From contig JAGAYN010000031.1 in assembly GCA_017940465.1 (NCBI GenBank), forward strand, positions 1 to 64,000: a stretch of 64,000 nucleotides of DNA, in the 5' to 3' direction. Origin of the DNA: Bacteroidales bacterium (GTDB lineage: Bacteria; Bacteroidota; Bacteroidia; Bacteroidales; P3). The position numbers were made by a program, and so were the translations under genes. Shown piece by piece: positions 7,253 through 16,429 of this stretch. Position 1 is the stretch's first letter. Every line of letters begins with the position of its first letter. The notes below the pieces were generated by a model. It saw only the letters and a program-made list of their open reading frames with translations, searched no databases and was not told where the DNA came from.

Positions 7253-9412
7253 ATGGAAACGCATAACTATTTCAAAGCACAGGGCATTTATTATAAGAAT
7301 GAACTGAAAACCATAAAGAAAAAAATAGATACACCTTTACAGCCCATATATGAATCATTCATGAATGCGTGGGAGGCTATTCTCGATAGATTTTCCGAGA
7401 AAGGGTTATCCAATGGGAGAATAACAATCTCATTCCATTTCCGTGAGAATCTTGTTAATGACGGTATAGAAAATGCCGACTTCTCGCGTGTTGAGGTAAG
7501 TGATAATGGAATTGGGATAACCGATGATAGTTTTCGTCGATTAACAAACCTTAGAGACGATAGTAAGAGAAGGTCAAACCTAGGAACAGGACGGGTACAA
7601 TATCTGCATTTTTTCGACACTACAACACTTAAAAGTATATATCACACAGGTAATTCGTACATGCATCGCCAAGTTACTTTGTCGAAGAACGAACAGTTCC
7701 TCTCAAAAAATGCCATATTGCGAATTGATATAGAAGAACCGACTGACATAAAGGAGACTGGCACCACCACAATTTTTGAGTCATTACTTGATAGCAAAGA
7801 TCTTGAATATTACACCTCCGTTAATAGTGCTTCTTCCATTAAAGACAACATAGTAAATCATTTTCTATCCCTATTTTGCGAACACAGAGACAATTTGCCG
7901 CAAATAAATATAAAAATACTTCTCGGTAGTAGTGTGTGTGATGAAACTAAGATTGTATCCGAAACCATTCCTCAACCCGACAAAGAAGGTTCGTTACAAT
8001 TAAACTACAGTCGACTGAATGAAAGAAATGAAATAACTGGTACCGAGCACAAAGAAGAATTTAAAATAAAAGCATTCAAACGTCCTATTTCTGAACTAAA
8101 AGAGAATGCAATATTCTTGGTGAGCAAAGGGGCAATAGGGACTTCCATCGATTTATATAATTTGCAAAAAAAAGACAGTATAGAAAACAATCGGTACATG
8201 TTTTTGCTAACAGGTCAATATCTGGACGATAATGATAGAGACGATCGGGGCAATCTGAAATTAGTAAACAGTAAAGAGTTTAAACATCAAAACGAGTCAA
8301 ACATCTTCCCCGAAGAAGTGATTCTACTAGACACAATAAAGGACAATACAAACAGCTATATCAATCAATTATATACAGAAATTCGAGAATCCGCAGCGCA
8401 AAAAAACAAAAATATCGATGAACTACAGTCGATGTTTTTACTTAACCAAAAAACCGTAGAAAAAATTCGAAAAAAAATAAAAAATTCAGATAGCGACGAG
8501 ACTATTCTAAAGGCTGTTTATGAAGCTGACAGTAAAATTGAAGCAGAAAAAGATAGTGAGATTAAGAAGAAAATCGACGAGCTGAAACTCATTACCCCTA
8601 GTAAAACAACTGACTACAAAAACACTTTGCAATTTAAGGTTGATGAATTGGTCCGAGCTATTCCATTGCAAAACAGAAACATCTTAAGTAAATATGTAGC
8701 CCGACGGAAACTTGTACTGGATTTGTTTGAACATGTGTTAAATAGAGAACTTGATAGTCTGCGAAATGGTGGTAGAATAAACGAGAGTCTATTACACAAT
8801 CTGATTTTTCAACAAAGCACATCGACAGGAGCACCAGAAGACAGTGATTTATGGCTTATAAACGAGGAGTTTATCTATTTTAAAGGGGTATCGGAAAGGG
8901 AGTTTAAGGATATTGAGTACAACGGTAAGCCCCTGTTTGACAAAGCATTTTCTGACGAAGACATAAGATACTTAAATTCACTAAACGAAAAACGTCTTAC
9001 CAAAAGGCCTGACATTCTATTATTCCCTGCTGAAGGGAAAGCGATTATTATCGAGTTCAAAGCACCCGATGTAAATGTTGCAGAGCATCTTACTCAAATT
9101 GATTTCTATGCAAGTATTCTTCGAAATTACACAATAGACGATGTACAACTAACAACATTTTACGGCTACCTAATTGGAGAAAGCATTGAAGATAGAGATG
9201 TACGGGGTCGTGTTAGCCGTTTTGAGCACTCCATAAACTTTAATTATTGGTTCAGACCGTCCGAGAAAGTAATTAACTTTAATAATGGGAGTGATGGCAC
9301 AATATATACAGAAATAATGAAATATTCAACACTTCTAGAACGGGCTAAATTAAGAAATAAGATTTTTATAGAAAAACTCGTTTCTGGCTCCAGCGAACAA
9401 AATAACAAGTAG
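7253..9412 (+). CDS. MORC-like GHKL ATPase fused to a PD-(D/E)XK-type nuclease
   Basis: The product has 719 residues. The first 120 hold a GHKL ATP-binding site: N-box YESFMNAWEA with E34 and N38, VSDNGIGI (84-88), and LGTGRVQY with G111 and G113. A long helical, Lys/Glu-rich middle follows (about 370-520). Near 585-605 the pattern RPDILLF, a strand, then IIIEFKAPD fits the D...ExK core of a PD-(D/E)XK nuclease. Prokaryotic MORC-type ATPases are known next to restriction systems, and an ATP-gated nuclease is the simplest reading. The gene is far more AT-rich than its flanks, which suggests recent transfer. The McrB-like gene starts 4 nt after its stop. Confidence 0.75.
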   Translation: METHNYFKAQGIYYKNELKTIKKKIDTPLQPIYESFMNAWEAILDRFSEKGLSNGRITISFHFRENLVNDGIENADFSRVEVSDNGIGITDDSFRRLTNLRDDSKRRSNLGTGRVQYLHFFDTTTLKSIYHTGNSYMHRQVTLSKNEQFLSKNAILRIDIEEPTDIKETGTTTIFESLLDSKDLEYYTSVNSASSIKDNIVNHFLSLFCEHRDNLPQINIKILLGSSVCDETKIVSETIPQPDKEGSLQLNYSRLNERNEITGTEHKEEFKIKAFKRPISELKENAIFLVSKGAIGTSIDLYNLQKKDSIENNRYMFLLTGQYLDDNDRDDRGNLKLVNSKEFKHQNESNIFPEEVILLDTIKDNTNSYINQLYTEIRESAAQKNKNIDELQSMFLLNQKTVEKIRKKIKNSDSDETILKAVYEADSKIEAEKDSEIKKKIDELKLITPSKTTDYKNTLQFKVDELVRAIPLQNRNILSKYVARRKLVLDLFEHVLNRELDSLRNGGRINESLLHNLIFQQSTSTGAPEDSDLWLINEEFIYFKGVSEREFKDIEYNGKPLFDKAFSDEDIRYLNSLNEKRLTKRPDILLFPAEGKAIIIEFKAPDVNVAEHLTQIDFYASILRNYTIDDVQLTTFYGYLIGESIEDRDVRGRVSRFEHSINFNYWFRPSEKVINFNNGSDGTIYTEIMKYSTLLERAKLRNKIFIEKLVSGSSEQNNK

Positions 9413-9416
9413 TTTT

Positions 9417-10874
9417 ATGGGAATACTAACTAAAGGAGACGTGTCCGACAACGGGCAGATAACCATTGTTGACGAAGACAGGTTGTGCTATGTTGTACTC
9501 TCGGAAAGCAGAGGCGCAAGTGGTTTAAGAACAATATCGAAGGCAATCCTGGGAGAGTTTGTCGAGTACTTGAAAAGCAAGCCCGATGCGGCCCCAAGGG
9601 AAGCAAGAGAAGCGTTGAGCGGACAGAGCAACATTGATAAGTATGAGTATGGATATGAGTCTACTATCTTGCAAATGGCCAAGATGGTGCTTGGGAAAGT
9701 ATCTGTTGTCCATACGACCAAGACAAAACCTTCCCACCGGGGGGTCCATTGTCAAGGAAACTTTATGCCCTACCTCACTGCCCTGCGGACGAAGCCGTTT
9801 ATGTTGCTGGCGGGGATTTCGGGGACGGGGAAGAGCCGCATCGTGAGGGAGATGGCGAAGGCTTGCTGGAAAGAGGGGGATGAGGAGTACGGCAAGAACA
9901 ACCCGAAGAATTTCTGCATGGTGCAGGTGAAGCCCAACTGGCACGACTCGACGGAGCTGATGGGCTACGTCAGCCACATCAACGGAGAGAAATATGTCGT
10001 CGGGCCGTTCCTGAAGTTCCTAGCGGCAGCCATCAAAGACCCCGACACGCCGTATTTCCTCTGTCTCGACGAGATGAACCTCGCGCCGGTGGAGCAATAC
10101 TTCGCCGAATACCTCTCGGTCATCGAGAGCCGCAAACTGAATGACAATGGCATCATTGAGACCGACCCCATCATTGCGTATGAAAATACAGACGCTTACG
10201 GCAACCTGATTGACCAGCTGTTCGACACCCCCGAAGAGCGCAAGGCGTATAAGACCGACAAGGACGGCAGACGGCTGACCATCCCGCAGAACTTCTTCGT
10301 GGTGGGCACGGTGAATATGGACGAGACCACCTTCTCGTTCTCGCGCAAGGTGCTGGACCGCGCCATGACCATCGAGATGAACGAGGTGGACCTGCACGGC
10401 GGCCTGGAGAAAGCCGCTGGAAACGAGATAGGCTACATAGGCAACAGCATCATCGGCGATGCCGCCGAGGGCTGCGACGTGTACGAAGACAACCTCGAAC
10501 TGTGCGATGCAGTGCTGGAATACCTGGAGCAGGTGAATGCCATCCTAGAGGGTACGCCCTTCAAGATTGCCTACCGCACCCGCAACGAGTTCCTGATGTA
10601 TGCTGTCAATCGCAAAGCGCTGGCCCCCGACAGCCAGATGAGGCAGACGCTGGACGAGATGACCAGCATGAAGATACTCTCCCGCATCGAAGGCGACGAG
10701 GAACGCACCAAGAAAGTCCTCGACGGCCTCAAGGCCCTGGTGGAAGAGCAGATAGTCGCTGCCATTCCACAAGCCGAAGACGGCAATCCCGCCATCAAGA
10801 GCATCTCTGCCACCAAAATAACCGAAATGCTCTCCAAACTGAAAGCCACTGGCTTCACCAGCTACTGGGCATAA
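9417..10874 (+). CDS. McrB-like AAA+ protein
   Basis: This is the motor subunit of a McrBC-type (type IV) restriction system. The 485-residue product has Walker A GISGTGKS near 132-139, Walker B CLDEMNLAP near 217 and the McrB signature GTVNMDETT near 297. The first 125 residues form a separate N-terminal domain of unknown fold, where other McrB proteins carry modified-base readers. The first 320 bp or so are richer in AT, like the upstream gene, and the AAA+ part is GC-rich, so the gene looks like a joint between two origins. The nuclease partner should be the DUF2357 protein downstream. Confidence 0.83.
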   Translation: MGILTKGDVSDNGQITIVDEDRLCYVVLSESRGASGLRTISKAILGEFVEYLKSKPDAAPREAREALSGQSNIDKYEYGYESTILQMAKMVLGKVSVVHTTKTKPSHRGVHCQGNFMPYLTALRTKPFMLLAGISGTGKSRIVREMAKACWKEGDEEYGKNNPKNFCMVQVKPNWHDSTELMGYVSHINGEKYVVGPFLKFLAAAIKDPDTPYFLCLDEMNLAPVEQYFAEYLSVIESRKLNDNGIIETDPIIAYENTDAYGNLIDQLFDTPEERKAYKTDKDGRRLTIPQNFFVVGTVNMDETTFSFSRKVLDRAMTIEMNEVDLHGGLEKAAGNEIGYIGNSIIGDAAEGCDVYEDNLELCDAVLEYLEQVNAILEGTPFKIAYRTRNEFLMYAVNRKALAPDSQMRQTLDEMTSMKILSRIEGDEERTKKVLDGLKALVEEQIVAAIPQAEDGNPAIKSISATKITEMLSKLKATGFTSYWA

Positions 10875-10923
10875 AACAACTTGCAGAAATGGGTAATTTT
10901 TTGGCAGGTCACTTTACGAGAAT

Positions 10924-10997
10924 ATGCACCCTAAAACTCAAATTTGGGTACATATGCCCATAAACATGTACCCGAAAAGCCAATTTTGGGTACATAT
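10924..10997. promoter_or_regulatory. Twin palindromic operator-like sites
   Basis: Two imperfect 32-bp palindromes lie in the gap between the McrB-like and DUF2357 genes. The first pairs ATGCACCCTAAAA (10924-10936) with TTTGGGTACATAT (10943-10955). The second pairs ATGTACCCGAAAA (10966-10978) with TTTTGGGTACATAT (10984-10997). Their centres are about 42 bp apart, four helical turns. An AT-rich stretch before the DUF2357 start could hold its promoter, but no clear TAnnTTTG is visible. Cooperative repressor sites are the likely reading. Confidence 0.6.
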
Positions 10998-11086
10998 TCT
11001 CACCTCATGTTAAGAAATTTCGTTTTTTTTAACACGTTTTTGTTGTCAAGTTAAGTTTTTTGCAAAAAGTTAACACGAAAAAAATC

Positions 11087-13231
11087 ATGGACCTTCTCCG
11101 CATCATACACACCGACTTCACGCTGACCGTCGAAAGTACTCATTTCGGCGACAGGTGGCTCAAGGGTGAGCGCAACCTTGGTACGAAGAAGTTGGTTTCC
11201 ACCTATCGGTGGGGCGATGGGGTTGAGAAAGTGATGATGATACAGGACAATGCAGAAAGGGAGATAGCCAAAGACCTGCCGGGCGAGCCTGCCGTCTTCT
11301 TCGAGCAGACGGACTACAGCGTGTGGGTGGATTTCAATGACAAACTGGTGAAGGATGCCCGTTTCGATAGTCCCCGCAAAGATGTCAACGAACGTTTCTC
11401 ATGGAAGGAGAGCAAACAGCTGCTGGCAGGATTCCTGAACTACGGCAACGAAATCGGACGTGCCGACATGCCGATATGCTACACTATCGGCGGTGTGCAG
11501 AAACGTTTCGTGCTTTCCTACGACGTCATCTCCGCCAAACTGGACTACCACAGCGACTGGAAGATTATTATCCGCGACATTGAGGCGGAGTACCGCATGC
11601 TCTCGCTCGACTACCTGAAGCGTACCTACCACGGCATCAAGGAGGAGCAGGGCGAGTCGTACGACATCATCTGGTGGAACATCTTCGGCAGTCTGCAAGC
11701 ACAGTTCCTCCGCGCCTGCCACAACATCATCGACCGCCCACGTCACCGCCTGAAATCCATTGAAACTTACAAACGCGCCGACCAGATACGCCACTTTACA
11801 CCCACACTGGAACAGGAATTCGCCGAGCACCGAACGGAGGAGCAGCATCTGTACCGAGTGGAAGAGCAGCAGAACACCTACAACACTCCGGAGAACCGTT
11901 TCCTGAAACACGCCCTGCTGACCGTACAGAAGCGATACGCCTTGCTGGCAACAAGAGTGCTGCAACAGGAAAACAACAACCTCGGCGAATCGAAGAAAGT
12001 CGAGATTTCCAGCACACGCGATGAACTGAACCGATTGTCCCGGCATCCGTTCTTCCGCACCGTTGGGCCCTTCGACGGCATCAAACAGGAGTCACTGATT
12101 CTGCAAAAAGATGTGAACTACTCCAAGGTATTCCGCATCTTCACCATCCTGCAGAAGTCCTTCAGCCTCAACGACGGCCTCTATCGCATGGAAACCAAAG
12201 ACATTGCCACGCTCTATGAGATATGGTGCTTCATCCAGGTAGAGAAAGTGGTCAAGGATCTGACCGGTATCGAACCAGAACAGCACAGCCGTACGGAAAT
12301 GAGCGGACTCTTCTCATACAGCCTCGGCAAGGGCGAACACTCGAAGATTATCTTCAAAAAGGATGATGTGACCTTGGCGGAGTTGGTCTACAATCCGCGT
12401 CACAGCGACAAGGATGACATCCGGGGAATTGGCAATATGGAGTCGCTTACCGTACCGCAGAAGCCCGACATCGTTTTGCAGTTGACCAAGGACGACCTGC
12501 AGGAGGGTATGAAACTCACCTACCTCTTCGATGCCAAATACCGCCTGGAGAAAACCTCTGACGGCGACGTGCCACCCGACGACGCTATCAACCAGATGCA
12601 CCGCTATCGCGACGCCATCTATTTCAACAGCAAACACCACGATGAGAAGATAAAGAAAGAGGTCATCGGTGGCTACATCCTCTTCCCCGGCGATATGGGC
12701 GAGGCCTTGCGCTTCCGTCGCAGCATCGACGAGGTGAACATCGGAGCCTTCCCCATGCGTCCTGACCACCAACAGCACGAGTTGCTCACCGCCTTCATTG
12801 CCGATCTGCTCCGTAAGAAAGCCGTCGACATTGTCGAACAGGTAATCCCGCAAAAGGGCACCACACTGGAGGTGAAGATCCGCGTACTGATTGGGGTGGT
12901 CAAGCCCGACAACCCACAATACGCCCACTTCCAAGACGGCACAGCCACCTATTACTATTCTGGCGACACCTTCCCGACCACCATCCCACTGGACGGCATA
13001 GACTACTTCGCCCCCTATATCTCAGGCAAAGGCATTCGCGACCTGTACGAGGTCGTGAGAGTCCACACCGATACCAAAGCCAAAGGCGAAACCGACGACA
13101 AACTACGCATCACCTTCGACCTCAAGTATGTCAGACCGTTGCATCCAGACCACAAGAAAATCGAAGCACCCTTTATCCAATACACATACATTGACACAAC
13201 CCTTGACCAGTTAACACAAATACTCAGATGA
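11087..13231 (+). CDS. DUF2357-family nuclease (McrC-like partner)
   Basis: A 714-residue protein of the DUF2357 restriction-endonuclease-like family, normally encoded beside McrB-type AAA+ proteins. The N-terminal half is the DUF2357 region. The PD-(D/E)XK core is seen as KPDIVLQL near 458 and YLFDAKYRLE near 478-487. A C-terminal extension (from about 560) contains a beta-rich region. ATG at 11087 is chosen over an in-frame TTG at 11060 that lies in AT-rich leader sequence. The gene is separated from the McrB-like gene by 212 bp carrying twin palindromes, so it may have its own control. Its stop overlaps the RhuM start (ATGA). Confidence 0.8.
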   Translation: MDLLRIIHTDFTLTVESTHFGDRWLKGERNLGTKKLVSTYRWGDGVEKVMMIQDNAEREIAKDLPGEPAVFFEQTDYSVWVDFNDKLVKDARFDSPRKDVNERFSWKESKQLLAGFLNYGNEIGRADMPICYTIGGVQKRFVLSYDVISAKLDYHSDWKIIIRDIEAEYRMLSLDYLKRTYHGIKEEQGESYDIIWWNIFGSLQAQFLRACHNIIDRPRHRLKSIETYKRADQIRHFTPTLEQEFAEHRTEEQHLYRVEEQQNTYNTPENRFLKHALLTVQKRYALLATRVLQQENNNLGESKKVEISSTRDELNRLSRHPFFRTVGPFDGIKQESLILQKDVNYSKVFRIFTILQKSFSLNDGLYRMETKDIATLYEIWCFIQVEKVVKDLTGIEPEQHSRTEMSGLFSYSLGKGEHSKIIFKKDDVTLAELVYNPRHSDKDDIRGIGNMESLTVPQKPDIVLQLTKDDLQEGMKLTYLFDAKYRLEKTSDGDVPPDDAINQMHRYRDAIYFNSKHHDEKIKKEVIGGYILFPGDMGEALRFRRSIDEVNIGAFPMRPDHQQHELLTAFIADLLRKKAVDIVEQVIPQKGTTLEVKIRVLIGVVKPDNPQYAHFQDGTATYYYSGDTFPTTIPLDGIDYFAPYISGKGIRDLYEVVRVHTDTKAKGETDDKLRITFDLKYVRPLHPDHKKIEAPFIQYTYIDTTLDQLTQILR

Positions 13232-14238
13232 ACAAGGAGATACAATTCATATTATATAACCTGCCTAATGAAGAAGGGAGTGTGCAAGGCGTGGTGCGGG
13301 ACGAGACAATATGGCTGACACAGAAGGCTATGGCGCAGCTGTTCGGTGTGAACATCCCTGCCATAAGCAAACACCTAAAGGGAATCTTTGAGACTGGCGA
13401 ACTCGACGAAGACATGGTTGTTTCCAAAATGGAAATAACCACTGAACATGGTGCAGTTGCAGGACTTACTCAAACGCACGGTGTGATGTTTTACAATCTC
13501 GATGCCGCCATTTCCGTAGGATACCGTGTCAATTCCACCAAGGCCACCCATTTCAGAAAATGGGCAACCAAGGTGCTCAACGAGTATATCCGCAAAGGCT
13601 TTGTGATGGACGACGAGCGCCTGAAACAGGGCGAGACGGTGTTCGGCAAAGATTACTTCCGCGAGTTGCTGGAGCGTGTGCGGTCCATCCGTGCCAGCGA
13701 ACGGCGCATCTGGCAGCAAGTCACCGACATCTTCGCCGAATGCAGCATCGATTACGACAAGAACTCGCCCGTGACGCACGACTTCTACGCCATGGTGCAG
13801 AACAAGTTCCACTATGCCATCACGGGTAAGACGGCAGCCGAAATCATCTATACCACCGCCGACCACACAAAGGAGAATATGGGCCTGACAACCTGGAAGA
13901 ACTCGCCCGACGGGCGCATCCTTAAGTCGGATGTTACCGTCGCCAAGAACTACCTCGACGAACAACAGATTCGCCGCTTGGAGCGCGCCGTCACTGGTTT
14001 CTTCGACTATATCGAAGACCTCATCGAGGGAGAGAACACCTTCACGATGGAACAGTTTGCCGAGAGTGTCAACGAATTCCTCAACTTCCGCCGCTTCAAG
14101 ATACTGCCCGACAAGGGAACCATCTCGAAGGCCTTGGCCGAGAAACGCGCTTCAGAGGAATACGACATCTTCAACCGCACCCAAAAGATTGATTCGGACT
14201 TCGACAAAGCCGTCAGAAAACAACTGGAAGGTAAATGA
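13228..14238 (+). CDS. RhuM family protein
   Basis: A 336-residue RhuM protein. The first 110 residues show the family block IWLTQKAMAQLFGVNIPAISKHLK, a helix-turn-helix-like start related to phage antirepressor N-terminal domains, followed by FYNLDAAISVGYRVNS and THFRKWATKVL. The C-terminal half (from about 195) resembles the all-helical death-on-curing/Fic-like fold, but without a recognisable HPFxxGNGR. RhuM genes are common inside restriction loci and their biochemical role is not established. It overlaps both neighbours by 4 nt, so it is translated together with the DUF2357 nuclease and Vsr. Confidence 0.85.
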   Translation: MNKEIQFILYNLPNEEGSVQGVVRDETIWLTQKAMAQLFGVNIPAISKHLKGIFETGELDEDMVVSKMEITTEHGAVAGLTQTHGVMFYNLDAAISVGYRVNSTKATHFRKWATKVLNEYIRKGFVMDDERLKQGETVFGKDYFRELLERVRSIRASERRIWQQVTDIFAECSIDYDKNSPVTHDFYAMVQNKFHYAITGKTAAEIIYTTADHTKENMGLTTWKNSPDGRILKSDVTVAKNYLDEQQIRRLERAVTGFFDYIEDLIEGENTFTMEQFAESVNEFLNFRRFKILPDKGTISKALAEKRASEEYDIFNRTQKIDSDFDKAVRKQLEGK

Positions 14239-14777
14239 CCGACACGATGACACCGGAGCAGCGGCATCGCTGCATGTCGCACATCAAGGGCAAGGGGACA
14301 AAGCCTGAACTCTTGGTGCGGCAGTGGCTGTGGGGACACGGGTACCGCTACCGGCTCAACGTGAAGTCGGTGCCGGGGAAGCTGGACATCGTCCTGCGGC
14401 CCTACCGGACGGCGATATTCGTCAACGGCTGCTTCTGGCACGGGCACAATGTGCAAATTGAAAATTCAAAATTGACAATTGAAAATTCAAGTTGCTGCAA
14501 GATTCCGACGACCAACCGCGACTTCTGGGTGGCGAAGATACGGCGCAACCAGGAGCGCGACGAGCGCAACACCCGCATCCTGCAGGAGAACGGCTGGCAG
14601 GTCATCGTCGTCTGGGAGTGCCAACTGAAGCCCGCCGAGCGTCTGGAGCGCACCATGCGCAAGGTGGAGCTACTGCTGAACAACAACCTCCTCGCCCAAT
14701 ACAAGCACCACCAACCCATCCCCTATACCTTCGGCGACGACGAGCCCTTCCCGATGGCGGCCGAGAACACAGCATGA
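14235..14777 (+). CDS. vsr: Very short patch repair endonuclease Vsr
   Basis: Vsr nicks next to T:G mismatches left by deamination of 5-methylcytosine. The 180-residue protein has the catalytic aspartate in GKLDIVL (D51), the motif IFVNGCFWHGH (61-71), the zinc-ligand region CCKIPTTNRDFW (87-98) and the closing WQVIVVWEC strand. About 14 extra residues (roughly 73-86) are inserted between HGH and the cysteines; they are encoded by an AT-rich repeat. No cytosine-5 methyltransferase is visible in the window, so it either serves an enzyme elsewhere or acts as a nuclease within this locus. Confidence 0.88.
   Translation: MTDTMTPEQRHRCMSHIKGKGTKPELLVRQWLWGHGYRYRLNVKSVPGKLDIVLRPYRTAIFVNGCFWHGHNVQIENSKLTIENSSCCKIPTTNRDFWVAKIRRNQERDERNTRILQENGWQVIVVWECQLKPAERLERTMRKVELLLNNNLLAQYKHHQPIPYTFGDDEPFPMAAENTA
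14455..14490. repeat. AT-rich duplicated insert within vsr
   Basis: Two exact copies of AATTGAAAATTCAA (14456-14469 and 14477-14490) are spaced by 21 bp, so the reading frame is kept. The insert is AT-rich inside a GC-rich gene and interrupts the Vsr region between the HGH motif and the zinc-binding cysteines. Confidence 0.75.
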
Positions 14778-14795
14778 ACACATTAACACATTCAA

Positions 14796-15050
14796 ATGAA
14801 ACACATACAATACCCTACCCAAGGCACCTGCTCGGTGATGATCGACGTGACGGCAGACGACGACGGGACCATCCGCAGCGTGGCGTTCCTCGGCGGATGC
14901 GACGGCAACCTGCAGGGCGTCAGCCGACTGGTGGAGGGACAGAAAATAGACGACGTGATTGCCCACCTCAACGGCATCCGTTGCGGTGGCAAGCCCACCT
15001 CCTGCCCCGACAAGCTCTGCCGCGCCCTCAAGCAATCCAGGAGGCAATAG
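14796..15050 (+). CDS. Stand-alone TSCPD-domain protein
   Basis: An 84-residue protein of the TIGR03905 type. The motifs GTCSVMIDV near the start, GGCDGNLQGVSRL (28-40), GIRCGGKPTSCPD (60-72) and the closing KLCRALKQ are typical. The domain is related to the C-terminal segment of B12-dependent ribonucleotide reductases such as the nrdJ product in this window. Its conserved cysteines suggest metal binding. The role of the free-standing form is unknown. It starts 18 nt after vsr and ends the plus-strand run of the island; the next gene faces it. Confidence 0.8.
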   Translation: MKHIQYPTQGTCSVMIDVTADDDGTIRSVAFLGGCDGNLQGVSRLVEGQKIDDVIAHLNGIRCGGKPTSCPDKLCRALKQSRRQ

Positions 15051-15074
15051 GGCGGCTTTGGCCACGCCTCGACG

Positions 15075-16238
15075 TCACCTGTTCCCTTTGGCGCGGTTGT
15101 GAGTGCGGCAGAGCATCTGGCAGTTTTCCTCTGTGGTCGCCCCGCCGTGGCTCCATGCCGACACGTGGTCGGCCTCCATCTCCTTCTCGCCCCACAGCTT
15201 GGTGCGGTGGGCCTCGTGCCCCATGGCACACAGCGGGCAGTTGCTCACCCCTCGGCGACGGGCGTCGTCGGTCTGCCGCTTGTACACGCGCCGTTTGGTG
15301 GCATCGTCGAATACCCGCACGTCCAACAGGCGCGTATCTTCAGCGCCGCCCAGTAGGTACTCGAACACCCCCTTGCGGTTCTTCACACAGGGGTCGTCCA
15401 TCAGATTGGCGGCAAGCGCTGTCATTTCTTTCTGGTTGTAGGGCGTATCGTGGTACTCGTCGTACAACTGTCCCCATTTCAGACCGCACATCTCGCTGTA
15501 GCAATCGGCAAAGATGCTTTCCACCCATGCGATTACGTCGTTGAAATGCGCTTGTAACTCATCGATCTGCGTGTCGCGGCGATGCGCCTGCATGTATTCC
15601 TCCACCTGCCCATGGCTCACCCAGTCGAGCGCGGTGTTGAGGAAGTCCTGCCGCTTGACGGAGCCACGGATGTATGCGCTCCATTTCTGCACGTTGGCAT
15701 TGCGGCTGTTGGAGAAAACGGCGCGCGCCTTGGTGACGAACGGTCCGCTGTAGACGGCGTTCAGCTCCTCCTGATCGTTGAGCGGGATGCCGGCGATGTT
15801 GATGGTCTGGAACCATTGCTTTATCTCGCTTTCGGTGCCTTCGCATTCGTAAACCAACAGCGTGGTGTTCTCTATCAGCGTCTGTTTGTCCCTTGGCAGG
15901 GCATGGAAGCGGAAGGGCAGCTCGCCGGCCATCACCGAGAACTTGTCGGTCAGGAACCGTCCAAGCGAAGTGATGCGCTGTTGCCCGTCCAGCACCTCCA
16001 GCCGGCCGTCGGGAAGGCGGTTGAAGTAGAGCAGCCCCAACGGGTACTGCTTCAGCACCGAGTCGATGACCGCCACCTCCTTCTTGCCGTTGTCCTCGGC
16101 GTAGAGGTAGTTGCGCTGATATTCGGGCTGAATGGTTAGCCTGCCAGAAAGTCCGTACAGACCTTTCTCTTCCAGTTCGTTGTACACAAACCCGTCGCAC
16201 AGTTCCGCAACGGTATATTGTTTCAGTTCGGTATGCAT
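15075..16238 (-). CDS. DUF262 protein with C-terminal HNH nuclease domain
   Basis: A 387-residue protein of the DUF262/ParB-like group related to GmrSD type IV restriction. The DUF262 domain has [11 protein letters not shown] near 36-46 and [15 protein letters not shown] near 84-98, the latter being the DGQQR nucleotide-handling motif. The C-terminus is a zinc-type HNH nuclease: [16 protein letters not shown] and [11 protein letters not shown] (last 65 residues). Such proteins cut modified phage DNA. It is on the opposite strand to the McrBC-like run and convergent with it; the 24-bp gap holds no obvious terminator. Confidence 0.85.
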   Translation of the reverse strand: MHTELKQYTVAELCDGFVYNELEEKGLYGLSGRLTIQPEYQRNYLYAEDNGKKEVAVIDSVLKQYPLGLLYFNRLPDGRLEVLDGQQRITSLGRFLTDKFSVMAGELPFRFHALPRDKQTLIENTTLLVYECEGTESEIKQWFQTINIAGIPLNDQEELNAVYSGPFVTKARAVFSNSRNANVQKWSAYIRGSVKRQDFLNTALDWVSHGQVEEYMQAHRRDTQIDELQAHFNDVIAWVESIFADCYSEMCGLKWGQLYDEYHDTPYNQKEMTALAANLMDDPCVKNRKGVFEYLLGGAEDTRLLDVRVFDDATKRRVYKRQTDDARRRGVSNCPLCAMGHEAHRTKLWGEKEMEADHVSAWSHGGATTEENCQMLCRTHNRAKGNR

Positions 16239-16289
16239 AATATTGTTTTTTTAGTGGATGTTTTTTAAGGTTGTGTCGGAGACACTGAA

Positions 16290-16340
16290 CGCGCCTTTGG
16301 CGCACATAACACCATACAAGCCGTAGGCGCAGTGTGGTGC
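16290..16340 (-). repeat. REP-like hairpin copy upstream of the transposase
   Basis: GCGCCTTTGGCGC forms one hairpin. The following AACACCATACAAG ... CAGTGTGGTG is the reverse complement of the CACCACACTG ... CTTGTGTGGTG hairpin that is repeated after the transposase gene. The transposase gene is thus flanked by the same element in inverted orientation. Confidence 0.75.
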
Positions 16341-16429
16341 TGAGGGACATAGCCCACGGTATGCCTGTCGAAGACAGGCGACATCGTGCTGGTTGTACAA
16401 TATATCCCGCTATTTCTCGTTATCATGGC

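Noticed and set aside
14492..15544. A 350-codon plus-strand frame through vsr and the DUF262 gene
   Set aside because: It overlaps three recognised genes in other frames, and its product is Arg/Pro-rich shadow sequence.
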